Source: Chloroflexota bacterium (lineage in GTDB: Bacteria; Chloroflexota; Limnocylindria; Limnocylindrales; CSP1-4). From it: DNA of 59,946 nt. The stretch covers positions 1 to 59,946 of the forward strand of contig JAJYNP010000320.1 of the NCBI GenBank assembly GCA_021786265.1, written 5' to 3'. Each line of letters starts with the position of its first letter. Position 1 is the stretch's first letter. Position numbers and translations under genes: made by a program. Below are positions 1 through 7,296 of this stretch, in pieces. Under the pieces are notes generated by a model. It was not told where the DNA came from. It did not search any database and saw only the letters and a program-made list of their open reading frames with translations.

Positions 1-104
1 TCGGGCTCACCCGGGCCGACCTCATCGAGGGCATGGGCGAGCCGGTCGGCGCGGCCACCGTGATCGGCCTCATGTCCGAGGGCTGGTCGCCGCTCTTCAT
101 CTAG
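1..104 (+). CDS. DsrE/DsrF/DrsH-like family protein, C-terminal end (partial)
   Basis: Only the last 33 codons lie in the window; the frame runs from the left edge to a TAG at 102-104. The tail reads GLTRADLIEGM, then a Gly-Ala-Ala segment, and ends in PLFI. Proteins annotated as DsrE/DsrF/DrsH-like typically end this way (a '(M)DLxGLxxEDLIdG..' helix followed by a final strand ending LFI). These small proteins are thought to carry persulfide sulfur between enzymes. A TusA gene follows 60 bp downstream and a sulfide:quinone oxidoreductase after that, which supports the assignment. The cysteine-bearing part lies outside the window, so the subtype cannot be told. Confidence 0.6.
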   Translation, partial: GLTRADLIEGMGEPVGAATVIGLMSEGWSPLFI

Positions 105-164
105 AGGGCCGGGGGGCCGCCCCGGCGCAACGACATCACCCGCACTCCAGGAGAGGCGATACCT

Positions 165-413
165 ATGACTGAAAGCATCACTCCGACCGCCAGCCGGACG
201 ATCGACGCCCGGGGAAGCTTCTGCCCCGGCCCGCTGATGGAGCTCATCCGCACCATCCGCGAGGCCCAGGTAGGCGACGTCGTCGCCGTCCTGTCGGCCG
301 ACAGCGGCTCCAAGACGGACATCCCCCGCTGGGTGGAGAAGGCCGGTCACCGGATGGTGGGGGTGTTCGCGAAAGACGGGTACGACGAGATCGTGGTCGA
401 GAAGCTCCGCTAG
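165..413 (+). CDS. tusA: TusA-family sulfurtransferase
   Basis: 82 residues, the usual size for the family. The signature Cys-Pro-x-Pro motif is seen as FCPGPLMELI with the sulfur-carrying cysteine at residue 20, preceded by the typical 'D.RG..CP' strand. TusA proteins accept persulfide sulfur on this cysteine and pass it on in the cytoplasm. The ATG at 165 follows an AGGAGAGG ribosome site at about 149-156. The gene sits between a DsrE-like protein and a sulfide:quinone oxidoreductase (15 bp downstream), so here the partner pathway is most likely sulfide or sulfane-sulfur oxidation, not tRNA thiolation. That role is inferred from context. Confidence 0.9.
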   Translation: MTESITPTASRTIDARGSFCPGPLMELIRTIREAQVGDVVAVLSADSGSKTDIPRWVEKAGHRMVGVFAKDGYDEIVVEKLR

Positions 414-428
414 CAGGGACGGGACCGA

Positions 429-1619
429 ATGCAGCGCATCGTCATCCTCGGCGGCGGCGTCGGGGGCACCCTCACCGCGAACCTGCTGGCGCGGAAGCTC
501 CGCGCCAGCATCGACCGGGGCGACGTCGCCGTCACGGTCGTCGACGCCACGGGCGATCACGTCTATCAGCCCGGCTTCATGTATATCGCGATGGGCGGTG
601 AACGGGAGCAGGGCCTGCGGCGCGCGGAGCGAGGGCTGCTGGACCGGCGCGTCGAGCTGGTGGTGGGCGAGATCGTCAGGATCGACGAGTCCAGGCGCGC
701 CGTGGAGCTCGCGGAGGGGACGCGCCTGATCTACGACTACCTCGTGCTCGCCACCGGGTCGCGGATCATGCCGGAGGCGATCCCGCACTTCGTCGAGGAG
801 GCCCACCACTTCTACACGCCCGAGGCCGCGCGCCGGCTGCGCCGCGCGCTCGACGCCTTCACGGGGGGCCGGATCGTCATCGGCATCGCGGGGATGCCCT
901 ACAAGTGTCCGCCCGCGCCGCTCGAGGTCGCCTTCCTGATCGACTCGGAGCTGCGCGCACGCCACCTCCGGGACCGGACCGAGATACACTTCTGTTCACC
1001 CATCGGCCGCGTCTTCACCATCGAGAGCGTGAGCGAGATGGCCACGCCGGTGTTCCGGGAGAAGGGGATCGAGGTCCACACGTTCTTCAACGTGGACGAG
1101 ATCGACCCCGAACAGAAGGTCGTTCGCAGTCTCGAGGGCGAGGAGCTCCCCTACGACCTCCTCATCCTGGTCCCGCCGCACAAGGGCGCCCAGGTGGTCA
1201 TCGACAGCGGCCTGGCCCCGGGCGCGGGATGGTTGCCTACGGATCGTGAGACCCTGCAGGTCAAGACCGCGCCCGATGCGCCGGACGGCACGAAGTCCCC
1301 GCGTCTTCTGCACGTGTACGCGCTGGGCGACGCGACCGACCTGCCGCTCTCGAAGGCGGGGTCCACTGCCCACTTCGAGGCCCCGGTCGTGGCCGAGCGG
1401 ATCGCCGCCCAGATCAGGGGCGTCGATCCCGAGGCGAAGGCCGGCAACTACACCGGCAAGGTGATGTGTTTCTTCGAGATCGGCGGCGGGAAGGCCACGC
1501 TGCTGCAGTTCGACTACAACCATCCGCCGCACCCTCCGAAGCCGAACCGCATCTGGCACCTCGGCAAGATCGCGTTCAACAAGACCTACTGGTTTACCGT
1601 GCCCAAGGGGCGCGTGTAG
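429..1619 (+). CDS. sqr: Sulfide:quinone oxidoreductase-like FAD/NAD(P) oxidoreductase
   Basis: 396 residues. The N-terminal FAD-binding motif GGGVGG is at residues 8-13, a second nucleotide-fold strand ends in LATGSR near residue 110, and the FAD-contacting ALGDAT segment is near 299-303. Cysteines are present at 160 (in MPYKCPPAP), 189 and 347 (in KVMCFFEIGGG). Positions 160 and about 347-356 match the redox cysteines known in SQR enzymes; Cys189 is at a different place from the third classical cysteine. The C-terminal end is rich in aromatic residues, as in membrane-associated SQRs. The expected reaction is oxidation of sulfide to sulfane sulfur with quinone reduction at the inner membrane face. 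It lies 15 bp after tusA in one operon. A related flavocytochrome-type or DsrE-linked flavoprotein is the main alternative. Confidence 0.85.
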   Translation: MQRIVILGGGVGGTLTANLLARKLRASIDRGDVAVTVVDATGDHVYQPGFMYIAMGGEREQGLRRAERGLLDRRVELVVGEIVRIDESRRAVELAEGTRLIYDYLVLATGSRIMPEAIPHFVEEAHHFYTPEAARRLRRALDAFTGGRIVIGIAGMPYKCPPAPLEVAFLIDSELRARHLRDRTEIHFCSPIGRVFTIESVSEMATPVFREKGIEVHTFFNVDEIDPEQKVVRSLEGEELPYDLLILVPPHKGAQVVIDSGLAPGAGWLPTDRETLQVKTAPDAPDGTKSPRLLHVYALGDATDLPLSKAGSTAHFEAPVVAERIAAQIRGVDPEAKAGNYTGKVMCFFEIGGGKATLLQFDYNHPPHPPKPNRIWHLGKIAFNKTYWFTVPKGRV

Positions 1620-1626
1620 CTTCGGT

Positions 1627-1656
1627 GGGGCCGCGGTCGAGCTCGACCGCGGCCCC
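1627..1656. terminator. 30-nt perfect palindrome after sqr
   Basis: A perfect inverted repeat of 15+15 nt with no spacer starts 8 nt after the sqr stop codon. As RNA it would form a very stable GC hairpin. No T-run follows, so it may be a factor-assisted terminator or a 3'-end stabiliser rather than a classical intrinsic terminator. It separates the sulfur operon from the ArsR gene. Confidence 0.6.
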
Positions 1657-1731
1657 AGGCGAGGCGCGCGACCGTGCCGCCGCGGCCCACGGCGGCAGCG
1701 GTTCCGTGGATACTGTCAGGAACTGTGCCGG

Positions 1732-2175
1732 ATGGGAGGGCCGAGCTTGACCGACGAGCGGAACAGGCAGTGGTTGCACCCCGAGAACATGCAGCTGGCC
1801 ACCGCCCGCCTGCTGTCGCCGAGCCAGGCCGAGCGGCTCGCATCGGCCTTTGAGCTGCTGGTGGCGCCCACGCGGCTGCGGATACTGCATGCGCTGGCAT
1901 GCGCCGACGCCCTGTGTGTGTTCGACCTCGGACTCCTGGTGGGCCTCGAGCAGTCGACCGTGAGCCAGCAGCTGCGCATGCTCCGAGACCGGGGCATCGT
2001 GAGCCGGCGGAAGGTTGGCCGGCTCGCCTTCTACCGGCTCGAGGATCAGGCGCTGCGCGCCTTCCTGAACGCGTTCGACGGGCGCGCCACCGGCAGCGAG
2101 GCCAGTGGCGCCGAGACCTCACCCTGGGCACCGGCCGGGTCCGGCGCGACGGAGGTCGAGCTCTCGTCGCGCTAG
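1732..2175 (+). CDS. ArsR/SmtB-family winged-helix regulator
   Basis: 147 residues. The ArsR fold is clear: APTRLRILHAL helix (residues about 45-55), a helix with ALCVFDLGLL, the recognition helix LEQSTVSQQLRMLRDRGIV (about 72-91), and the wing RKVGRLAFYRL. The metal box that reads ELCVCD in CadC/SmtB has only one of its cysteines here (Cys62); Cys57 lies just upstream. A redox, persulfide or metal signal is therefore possible, and the sensed ligand cannot be named. The first ATG is at 1732; an ATG at 1789 is an alternative start just before the conserved part. It is encoded right after the sulfur operon and could control it, as SqrR/BigR-type ArsR proteins do elsewhere. Confidence 0.85.
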   Translation: MGGPSLTDERNRQWLHPENMQLATARLLSPSQAERLASAFELLVAPTRLRILHALACADALCVFDLGLLVGLEQSTVSQQLRMLRDRGIVSRRKVGRLAFYRLEDQALRAFLNAFDGRATGSEASGAETSPWAPAGSGATEVELSSR

Positions 2176-2212
2176 CGCCGGCCGCTCGGGCCGGTCAGCG
2201 CGCCCCGGCGGC

Positions 2213-3739
2213 TCAGTGCGCCCCGGCGGCGGCCCTCGCGGCGCTCCGCTCGGCAGCCTTCGCCGCCTTGGCCTCCGCCTCCGCCTCGCCGGGCTCGGGC
2301 GGCGGGGGGTAGTGACCCGCCAGGTAGGCGTCGATGGCGTGCGCCGCGCGCTTGCCGTCGCCCATCGCCAGGATGACCGTCGCGGCGCCCCGGACGATGT
2401 CCCCGCCGGCGAAGACGCCCGGCATGCTGGTCATGCCGTGCTGGTCGGTGACGATGTAGCCCCACGGGTTGACCCGCAGCTCGGGGGCCGTGCGCGTCAG
2501 GAGCGGATTGCTGCGCGTCCCGATCGCCACCACCACCTCTTCGCAGTCGATGGTGAACTCCGATCCCGGGATCGGCACCGGGCGGCGGCGCCCGGAGGAG
2601 TCCGGCTCGCCCAGCTCCATGCGGACACAGCGCAGGCCGGCGACCCAGCCCTTCTCGTCGCCGACCACCTCGACGGGTGCGACGAGGAAGTCGAAGCGGA
2701 TCCCTTCCTGTTCCGCATGGTGGACTTCCTCGACGCGCGCCGGCATCTCGTCGCGGCTGCGCCGGTAGACGCAGATTGCCTCGTCGGCGCCCAGCCGCCT
2801 GGCAGTGCGGACGGAATCCATGGCGACGTTGCCGCCGCCGACCACGGCCACCCGGCGCCCCTTCAGGATCGGCGTATCCGAGTCCGGGTTCCAGGCGCCC
2901 ATCAGGTTGACGCGCGTCAGGTACTCGTTTGCCGAGTACACGCCCTTCAGGTTCTCGCCGGGCACGTTCATGAAGACGGGCAGCCCGGCACCCACCGCGA
3001 TGAAGACCGCGTCGAACATGTCGCGCAGCTCGGGCAGGGTGTAGGTCTTGCCGACGATGGTGTTGGGGCGGATCTCCACGCCCTTCTCGACCAGCCGGTC
3101 GACCTCCGCCTGGACGATGTCCTTGGGCAGCCGGAACTCGGGGATCCCGTAGATCAGGACGCCGCCGGGCGCGTGGAACGCCTCGAAGATGGTGACGCGG
3201 TGCCCGGTCTTGACCAGCTCGCCTGCCGCGGTGAGCCCGGCCGGCCCCGACCCGATGATCGCGACCCGCTTCCCGCTCGCCTCGGGCGACGTGCGCGCGA
3301 GCCCGTCCGCGTGCTCGCCGGCCCAGTCCGCAACGAAGCGCTCCAGGTAACCGATCGCCACTGGCTTGCCCGTCTTGGCGCGGAGGCAGACCTGCTCGCA
3401 CTGAGTCTCCTGGGGGCAGACCCGGCCGGTCACGCAGGGGAGGGCGTTGTCGTCCAGCAGCGAGTCGGCGGCGCCCTTCATGTCGCCCTCGGTGAGCCGC
3501 TCGATGAAGCGCGGGATGTTGACGCGTACCGGGCAACCGTCCACGCAGTACGGCTTGGGGCACTGCAGGCAGCGCTCCGCCTCGATGAAGGCGAGCTGCT
3601 CGGTCAGGCCCAGGTTGACCTCGCGGAAGTTGGTGCTGCGGAGGATCGCGTCCTGCTCGGGCATGAGCTGACGCTCGATCTTCATCCGCTCCTTCTTGCT
3701 GAGCACGGGGCGCTCGCCCGGGATCGGCTGGTCGGTCAT
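2213..3739 (-). CDS. nfnB: NfnB/GltA-type NAD(P)H flavoprotein (glutamate synthase small-subunit family)
   Basis: 508 residues. An N-terminal iron-sulfur region carries cysteines at 57, 60, 65, 69, 102, 108, 114 and 118 (RCLQCPKPYC..GCP, then VCPQETQCEQVC), enough for two 4Fe-4S clusters. It is followed by an FAD motif IIGSGPAG (about 161-168) and an NAD(P) motif VVGGGNVAMD (about 300). This is the layout of the GltD/GltA/NfnB family. The start overlaps the end of the nfnA-like gene by 4 bp (ATGA), so the two products are probably one complex, as in NADH-dependent ferredoxin:NADP oxidoreductase NfnAB or archaeal sulfide dehydrogenase SudAB. Sequence alone does not separate these activities from a stand-alone glutamate synthase. 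The C-terminal tail is Ala/Glu-rich and low in complexity. Confidence 0.85.
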   Translation of the reverse strand: MTDQPIPGERPVLSKKERMKIERQLMPEQDAILRSTNFREVNLGLTEQLAFIEAERCLQCPKPYCVDGCPVRVNIPRFIERLTEGDMKGAADSLLDDNALPCVTGRVCPQETQCEQVCLRAKTGKPVAIGYLERFVADWAGEHADGLARTSPEASGKRVAIIGSGPAGLTAAGELVKTGHRVTIFEAFHAPGGVLIYGIPEFRLPKDIVQAEVDRLVEKGVEIRPNTIVGKTYTLPELRDMFDAVFIAVGAGLPVFMNVPGENLKGVYSANEYLTRVNLMGAWNPDSDTPILKGRRVAVVGGGNVAMDSVRTARRLGADEAICVYRRSRDEMPARVEEVHHAEQEGIRFDFLVAPVEVVGDEKGWVAGLRCVRMELGEPDSSGRRRPVPIPGSEFTIDCEEVVVAIGTRSNPLLTRTAPELRVNPWGYIVTDQHGMTSMPGVFAGGDIVRGAATVILAMGDGKRAAHAIDAYLAGHYPPPPEPGEAEAEAKAAKAAERSAARAAAGAH

Positions 3740-4578
3740 CGGGCGGCTCCCACCTTGCAGGCCTCGCGGTGCGCGAGGGCTTCCTGCTCGAACGCGCGGT
3801 ACGTGGTCAGGCGGTCCGCCAGCAGGCGGAAGTCCACCAGGTGTCCATCGAACTCCGGGCCGTCCACGCAGGCATAGCGGGTCTCACCTCCCACCTCGAC
3901 CCGGCAGCCCCCGCACATGCCGGTGCCGTCGATCATGATCGAATTCAGCGAGACCACCGTGTGGACGCCATATGGCCGCGTCATCTCGGAGACGGCCCGC
4001 ATCATGGGCACGGGCCCCACGGCGTAGATGGTGTCGATGCCGCCCTGGTCCAGGAGGTCTTTGAGCGCTTCGGTCACGAAGCCCGGCCGGCCGTAGCTTC
4101 CGTCGTCGGTGCAGGTCACCACGTCGCCGTAGCGACCCAGTTCCTCCTCCATGATCACCCACTCGCGGGATCGGCCCCCGATGACGCTGGTCACGGAGAG
4201 CCCGCGCCGGTGGAGCTCCTGGGCGATCGGGAGGATCACCGCGGTCCCCACGCCGCCGCCCACGCACACGGTACGTCCCGACTCGGGCAGGTCGGTGGGG
4301 TGACCGAGCGGACCGGCGATGTCCTGGATCGCCTGCCCCACCTCGAGGTCGACGAGGTCGGCCGTGCTCTTTCCGATCGACTGGATGACCAGCGTGATGG
4401 TCCCGGCGCCGGGGTCGGCGTCGGCGATCGTCAGTGGGATGCGCTCGGCGCCGCGTCCCAGGCGGACGATCACGAACTGGCCGGGCCTCCGGATCTCGGC
4501 GATGCGCGGGGCGCTGACCCTGAACAGGGTGACGTTCGGCGAGAGCTGTCGCTTCTCGTGGATCTGGTGCATCGACAT
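3736..4578 (-). CDS. nfnA: NfnA/SudB-like FAD/2Fe-2S ferredoxin-NADP reductase subunit
   Basis: 280 residues, the normal length for NfnA/SudB. An FAD-binding RIPLTIAD segment (residues 46-53) and a nucleotide motif GGGVGTAVILPIA (107-119) are followed by the C-terminal cluster motif MCGGCRVEVGG..RYACVDGPEFDGH with cysteines 222, 225 and 237. The product would take electrons from NADH and share them with the NfnB-like partner. Two in-frame ATGs compete for the start: 4578, or 4572, which has an AGGA site at a better distance. A 152-bp gap to the fpr gene upstream contains AT-richer sequence and could hold its own promoter. Confidence 0.87.
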   Translation of the reverse strand: MSMHQIHEKRQLSPNVTLFRVSAPRIAEIRRPGQFVIVRLGRGAERIPLTIADADPGAGTITLVIQSIGKSTADLVDLEVGQAIQDIAGPLGHPTDLPESGRTVCVGGGVGTAVILPIAQELHRRGLSVTSVIGGRSREWVIMEEELGRYGDVVTCTDDGSYGRPGFVTEALKDLLDQGGIDTIYAVGPVPMMRAVSEMTRPYGVHTVVSLNSIMIDGTGMCGGCRVEVGGETRYACVDGPEFDGHLVDFRLLADRLTTYRAFEQEALAHREACKVGAAR

Positions 4579-4730
4579 TCCTGTGCTGCTATTCCGCTAA
4601 ATGCATAGTGTGGTGCGAAGGGTTCGGCGGCGACCCACCAGAGTTCGCGTAGGCGCGGGCCGAAGGTCACGAGCGCCCTGCCCGCCCGGGGAGGTGACAG
4701 GACGAGTCGCAAAGGCCCGCACGGGGCGCA

Positions 4731-5585
4731 TCAGCCCGGGCTCGCCAGCTCCACCGCGCGGCTGGGGACACCTCCGCCGGCCGGGACGCCACCCATGAGC
4801 GCCGCGTCCTTGCCCTTCGGCCAGTACAGCTCCTTCTTGACGTGCGGTTCCGGGAGGCCGTGGTCGTGCAGGACCGCCTCGGTCTTGAGGATCATCTCGG
4901 GGTTGCCGCAGATGTAGACCACGGTCCGGTCGGGAGCGAGGCCGTACTCCGCGCAGACGCCGTCCAGGATCGTCTCGACGCGACCGGTCCGCCCGCGCCA
5001 GCCGGCGTTCTCGGGCGCGGTCGGCCGGGAGACGGTGGGGACGTACGTGATCGGCAGGCCGTCGCGCTGATACTGCTCGAGCTCGCGGCGGTACCCGAGC
5101 TCTCGCGCGTACGAGACGCCGTGCGCGACGATGGTGCGCCTGGGTTTCCCGTCGAGCAGGCCCGTGCGGATCATCGAGATGAACGGTGCGATCCCCGTCC
5201 CCGTCGAGACGAAGAGGTGAGTCCGGTCATCGTCCGGCTCCAGCATGAACCGGCCCTTGGGGCCCGTCAGGCGCATCTGGTGCCCGACGGGCAGCCGCCA
5301 GAGCAGCGTGGTGAAGCGCAGGATCGGCACCAGCCGGACGTAGAACTCGTACCCGTCCGCGGCCGTTCGAGGCGAGGAGGCGACGGAATAGGGGCGCTGG
5401 ACGAGCCGGCCGTCGGCGAAGACGCCGATGGTCAGGTACTGGCCCGGCTCGAACGGGACCGGATCGCCCCGGAGCCGCACCCAGAAGTACGCCAGGTCGT
5501 CGGTCTCGTCCTCGCGGCGGACGAGCTCCGCGTTGTACTGCTCGGACGAGGAGTCGATGACGCGGGTGTCATCGGGCAGGGTCAT
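4731..5585 (-). CDS. fpr: Ferredoxin-NADP reductase (FNR family)
   Basis: 284 residues. The flavin-binding motif RPYSVASSP lies in the first third. The NADP-binding region has STGTGIAPFISM, and a CGNPEMI motif with a cysteine stands near the end. The first barrel strand (ELVRREDETDDLAYFWV) fits the Fpr group. The enzyme would exchange electrons between ferredoxin or flavodoxin and NADP in the cytoplasm. It is transcribed leftward toward the nfnAB-like pair, so three ferredoxin/NAD(P) flavoproteins sit together. A GGGAGG site lies about 12 nt upstream of the ATG and a TACACT hexamer about 60 bp upstream. Confidence 0.85.
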   Translation of the reverse strand: MTLPDDTRVIDSSSEQYNAELVRREDETDDLAYFWVRLRGDPVPFEPGQYLTIGVFADGRLVQRPYSVASSPRTAADGYEFYVRLVPILRFTTLLWRLPVGHQMRLTGPKGRFMLEPDDDRTHLFVSTGTGIAPFISMIRTGLLDGKPRRTIVAHGVSYARELGYRRELEQYQRDGLPITYVPTVSRPTAPENAGWRGRTGRVETILDGVCAEYGLAPDRTVVYICGNPEMILKTEAVLHDHGLPEPHVKKELYWPKGKDAALMGGVPAGGGVPSRAVELASPG

Positions 5586-5645
5586 CGTGGCGCGGCACCT
5601 CCCTTGATCGGGACGCCCTCGGATCGTCCTCTCTCGGATGCCTGC

Positions 5646-5651
5646 AGTGTA
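5646..5651 (-). promoter_or_regulatory. Putative -10 element of fpr
   Basis: TACACT on the minus strand, which would give a leader of about 50 nt that contains the fpr ribosome site. No clear -35 is seen. Confidence 0.35.
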
Positions 5652-5710
5652 CGTCGCGGGTCGGGGGATGCGGATGCGCGGGACGATCGACCAGCCGGCG
5701 GTCCCTGACC

Positions 5711-5763
5711 GCCCGCGTCAGCCGCCGCCCGCATCAGCCAGCCGCCGGCCACCCGCGTCAGCC
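5711..5763. repeat. Imperfect short repeats at the galK 3' end
   Basis: Three copies of a CCCGC(G/A)TCAGCC unit run from the intergenic space into the galK stop codon (TCA at 5758-5760 on the plus strand). Each copy puts a TGA on the minus strand. It looks like slipped-strand growth around the end of galK. Confidence 0.4.
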
Positions 5764-7104
5764 CGCGGCGACCAGGCCCGCCCCGTCGGCGGCCTCCACG
5801 AGGAACACCCGGGGCGTCAGCCCGGTTCGTCGCGGGTACTCGTCGAGGACCGCGTCGCGGAGCCGCGCCCCGGCACTCCGTTCGACGAGCGAGATCGTGC
5901 ACCCGCCGAACCCGGCGCCGGTCATGCGCGAGGCGATCACGCCCGGCGTCTCGAGCGCGATGCCGACCATCGCGTCCAGCTCGGGAGAGCTCACCTCGTA
6001 CAGGTCGCGCAGAGAGGCGTGGCTCTCGGCGAAGCAGCGGCCCACGGTGGCGAGGTCGCCCGCCGCGAGCGCCGCGACCGTCTCCCGGACCCGCTCGTTC
6101 TCGCGGACCACGTGCTCGCAGCGCCGGTAGGTCTCGTCGTCGAGCCGGTCGCGGATCGACGCGAGCGTCCCGGGCGTCACGTCGCGGAGGGCGTGAATCG
6201 AGGGATCCGTGGCGTGCAGGACTGCCACGGCCGCCTCGCACTGTGCGCGTCGGGCGTTGTACTGGGAGGCACTCAGGCGCCGCGGCGACCCGGTGTCGCA
6301 CACCACCAGCCGGCAGCGATCCAGCGGCAGCGGCACCGGCCGCCAGTCGAGCGTGCGGCAGTCGAGCAGGATCGCGCTGCCCGCCTGCCCCAGCGACTCC
6401 GCGGCCTGGTCCATCAGCCCGCAGTTGACGCCCACATAGGCGTTCTCCGCGCGCTGGCAGATGCGCGCCAGAGTCATCCCGTCGACGGCTCCCCCGGCAG
6501 GCTCGGTGAGGGCCCACGCGGACGCGAGCTCGAGGGCCGCCGACGAGGACAACCCGGCTGACGTCGGGATCGTGCTCGCGAGCAACCCGTGGAAGCCGCG
6601 CGTCGGCACCCCGGCCTCGTGCAGGGCCCAGGCCGTCCCGGCGACGTAGTCGATCCAGGTGCCCGTCCGCGGCCCCGGCGCGTCGAGATCGAACCCCGCC
6701 CGCTCTCCCGTCTCCGCCAGCACGATCTCGACCCGCCGGTCCCGGGCCGGCGCCAGAGCGATGCGCAGCTCCAGGTCGATGGCGGCCGGCAGCACGAAGC
6801 CCTCGTTGTAGTCGGTGTGCTCGCCGATCAGGTTGACACGGCCCGGGGCCTGGACGACCCGGATGGAGCCAGGATCCGCGCGACCCAGCGGGTCGATCTC
6901 GGCCATGGCCCGCCGGAGCGAGCCGGGGTCCGCGGGGTCGACCGGGATCGGGCCACGACGGTGGGGCGGTGTGCCTGGCCCGGGACCAGGGCCGATCGGC
7001 AGCGTGTCGTTCAGGTGCCAGTCCTCCTCCGTGTCGGGCGCCTCGGGCGCCACCATCATGTACGGCAGGTCGCTGCCGTACAGCGCCCCGTAGCGTACGA
7101 CCAC
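5758..7104 (-). CDS. galK: Galactokinase
   Basis: 448 codons are open. The galactokinase signature GRVNLIGEHTDYNEG, the ATP motif PTSAGLSSSAALELA and the C-terminal GAGFGGCTISL are all present. The enzyme phosphorylates galactose at C1 with ATP (GHMP family, Leloir pathway). The typical family N-terminus aligns with an internal ATG at 6906, which would give 382 residues, the normal length. The roughly 66 codons before it start with about 37 residues that match GalT instead of GalK, so the true start is probably at or near 6906 and the upstream part is a fused remnant. No intact galT or galE is in the window; a GH36 alpha-galactosidase at 46.4-48.7 kb could supply galactose. Confidence 0.9.
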   Translation of the reverse strand: MVVRYGALYGSDLPYMMVAPEAPDTEEDWHLNDTLPIGPGPGPGTPPHRRGPIPVDPADPGSLRRAMAEIDPLGRADPGSIRVVQAPGRVNLIGEHTDYNEGFVLPAAIDLELRIALAPARDRRVEIVLAETGERAGFDLDAPGPRTGTWIDYVAGTAWALHEAGVPTRGFHGLLASTIPTSAGLSSSAALELASAWALTEPAGGAVDGMTLARICQRAENAYVGVNCGLMDQAAESLGQAGSAILLDCRTLDWRPVPLPLDRCRLVVCDTGSPRRLSASQYNARRAQCEAAVAVLHATDPSIHALRDVTPGTLASIRDRLDDETYRRCEHVVRENERVRETVAALAAGDLATVGRCFAESHASLRDLYEVSSPELDAMVGIALETPGVIASRMTGAGFGGCTISLVERSAGARLRDAVLDEYPRRTGLTPRVFLVEAADGAGLVAAG

Positions 7105-7198
7105 CTCGCGCAGCGCGGCCGCCAGGTCCTGCTGCTCGTCGGGCCGAGGTCATCGAGCCGCCCGAGCCGTGCCGCCGCGCGCGGACGTGCACTTCGAA
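6994..7198 (-). pseudogene. galT (galactose-1-phosphate uridylyltransferase) remnant
   Basis: Three short reading frames in series match one stretch of GalT. The first is FEVHVRARRH (about 7198-7168). The second is LGRLDDLGP after a frame change. The third, after another change at about 7149, is DEQQDLAAALREVVVRYG then ALYGSDLPYMMVAPEAP, which continues into the 5' end of the galK ORF. GalT of E. coli has the same order of features: FE, a strand, then LxDLxxxxxxDLAxALK, RYDNLF, FPYSMGWHxAP and WxxH. The first ~200 residues and the C-terminal end of GalT are missing because the divergent lactonase gene occupies the space. Frame changes could in part be sequencing errors; the missing ends are not. 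Confidence 0.7.
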
Positions 7199-7234
7199 GA
7201 GCCGGCCCGGTGTAGCCGTCTCCGACCGGCGACG

Positions 7235-7240
7235 TACACT
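7235..7240 (+). promoter_or_regulatory. Putative -10 element of the SMP-30 gene
   Basis: TACACT on the plus strand, about 57 bp before the ATG at 7297. The predicted transcript would include the GGAGGAGGGG ribosome site. Confidence 0.35.
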
Positions 7241-7296
7241 TCGGCGCTGTCGGACCCCCTGGACGGGTCACGGCGATGGAGGAGGGGAGACGCGGG

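Noticed and set aside
2105..3877. Long plus-strand frame (590 codons) opposite the nfnB-like gene
   Set aside because: It is the antisense shadow of a clearly conserved gene; the translation is a low-complexity Arg/Ala/Gly/Asp string, typical of GC-rich DNA.
7201..7260. Extra GalT-like copy suggested by a second CGAAGTG(T/C)ACGTC string near 7229-7244
   Set aside because: The resemblance to the FEVHV codons is only about 13 bases, does not extend into GalT sequence, and the TACACT in it fits the lactonase promoter better.
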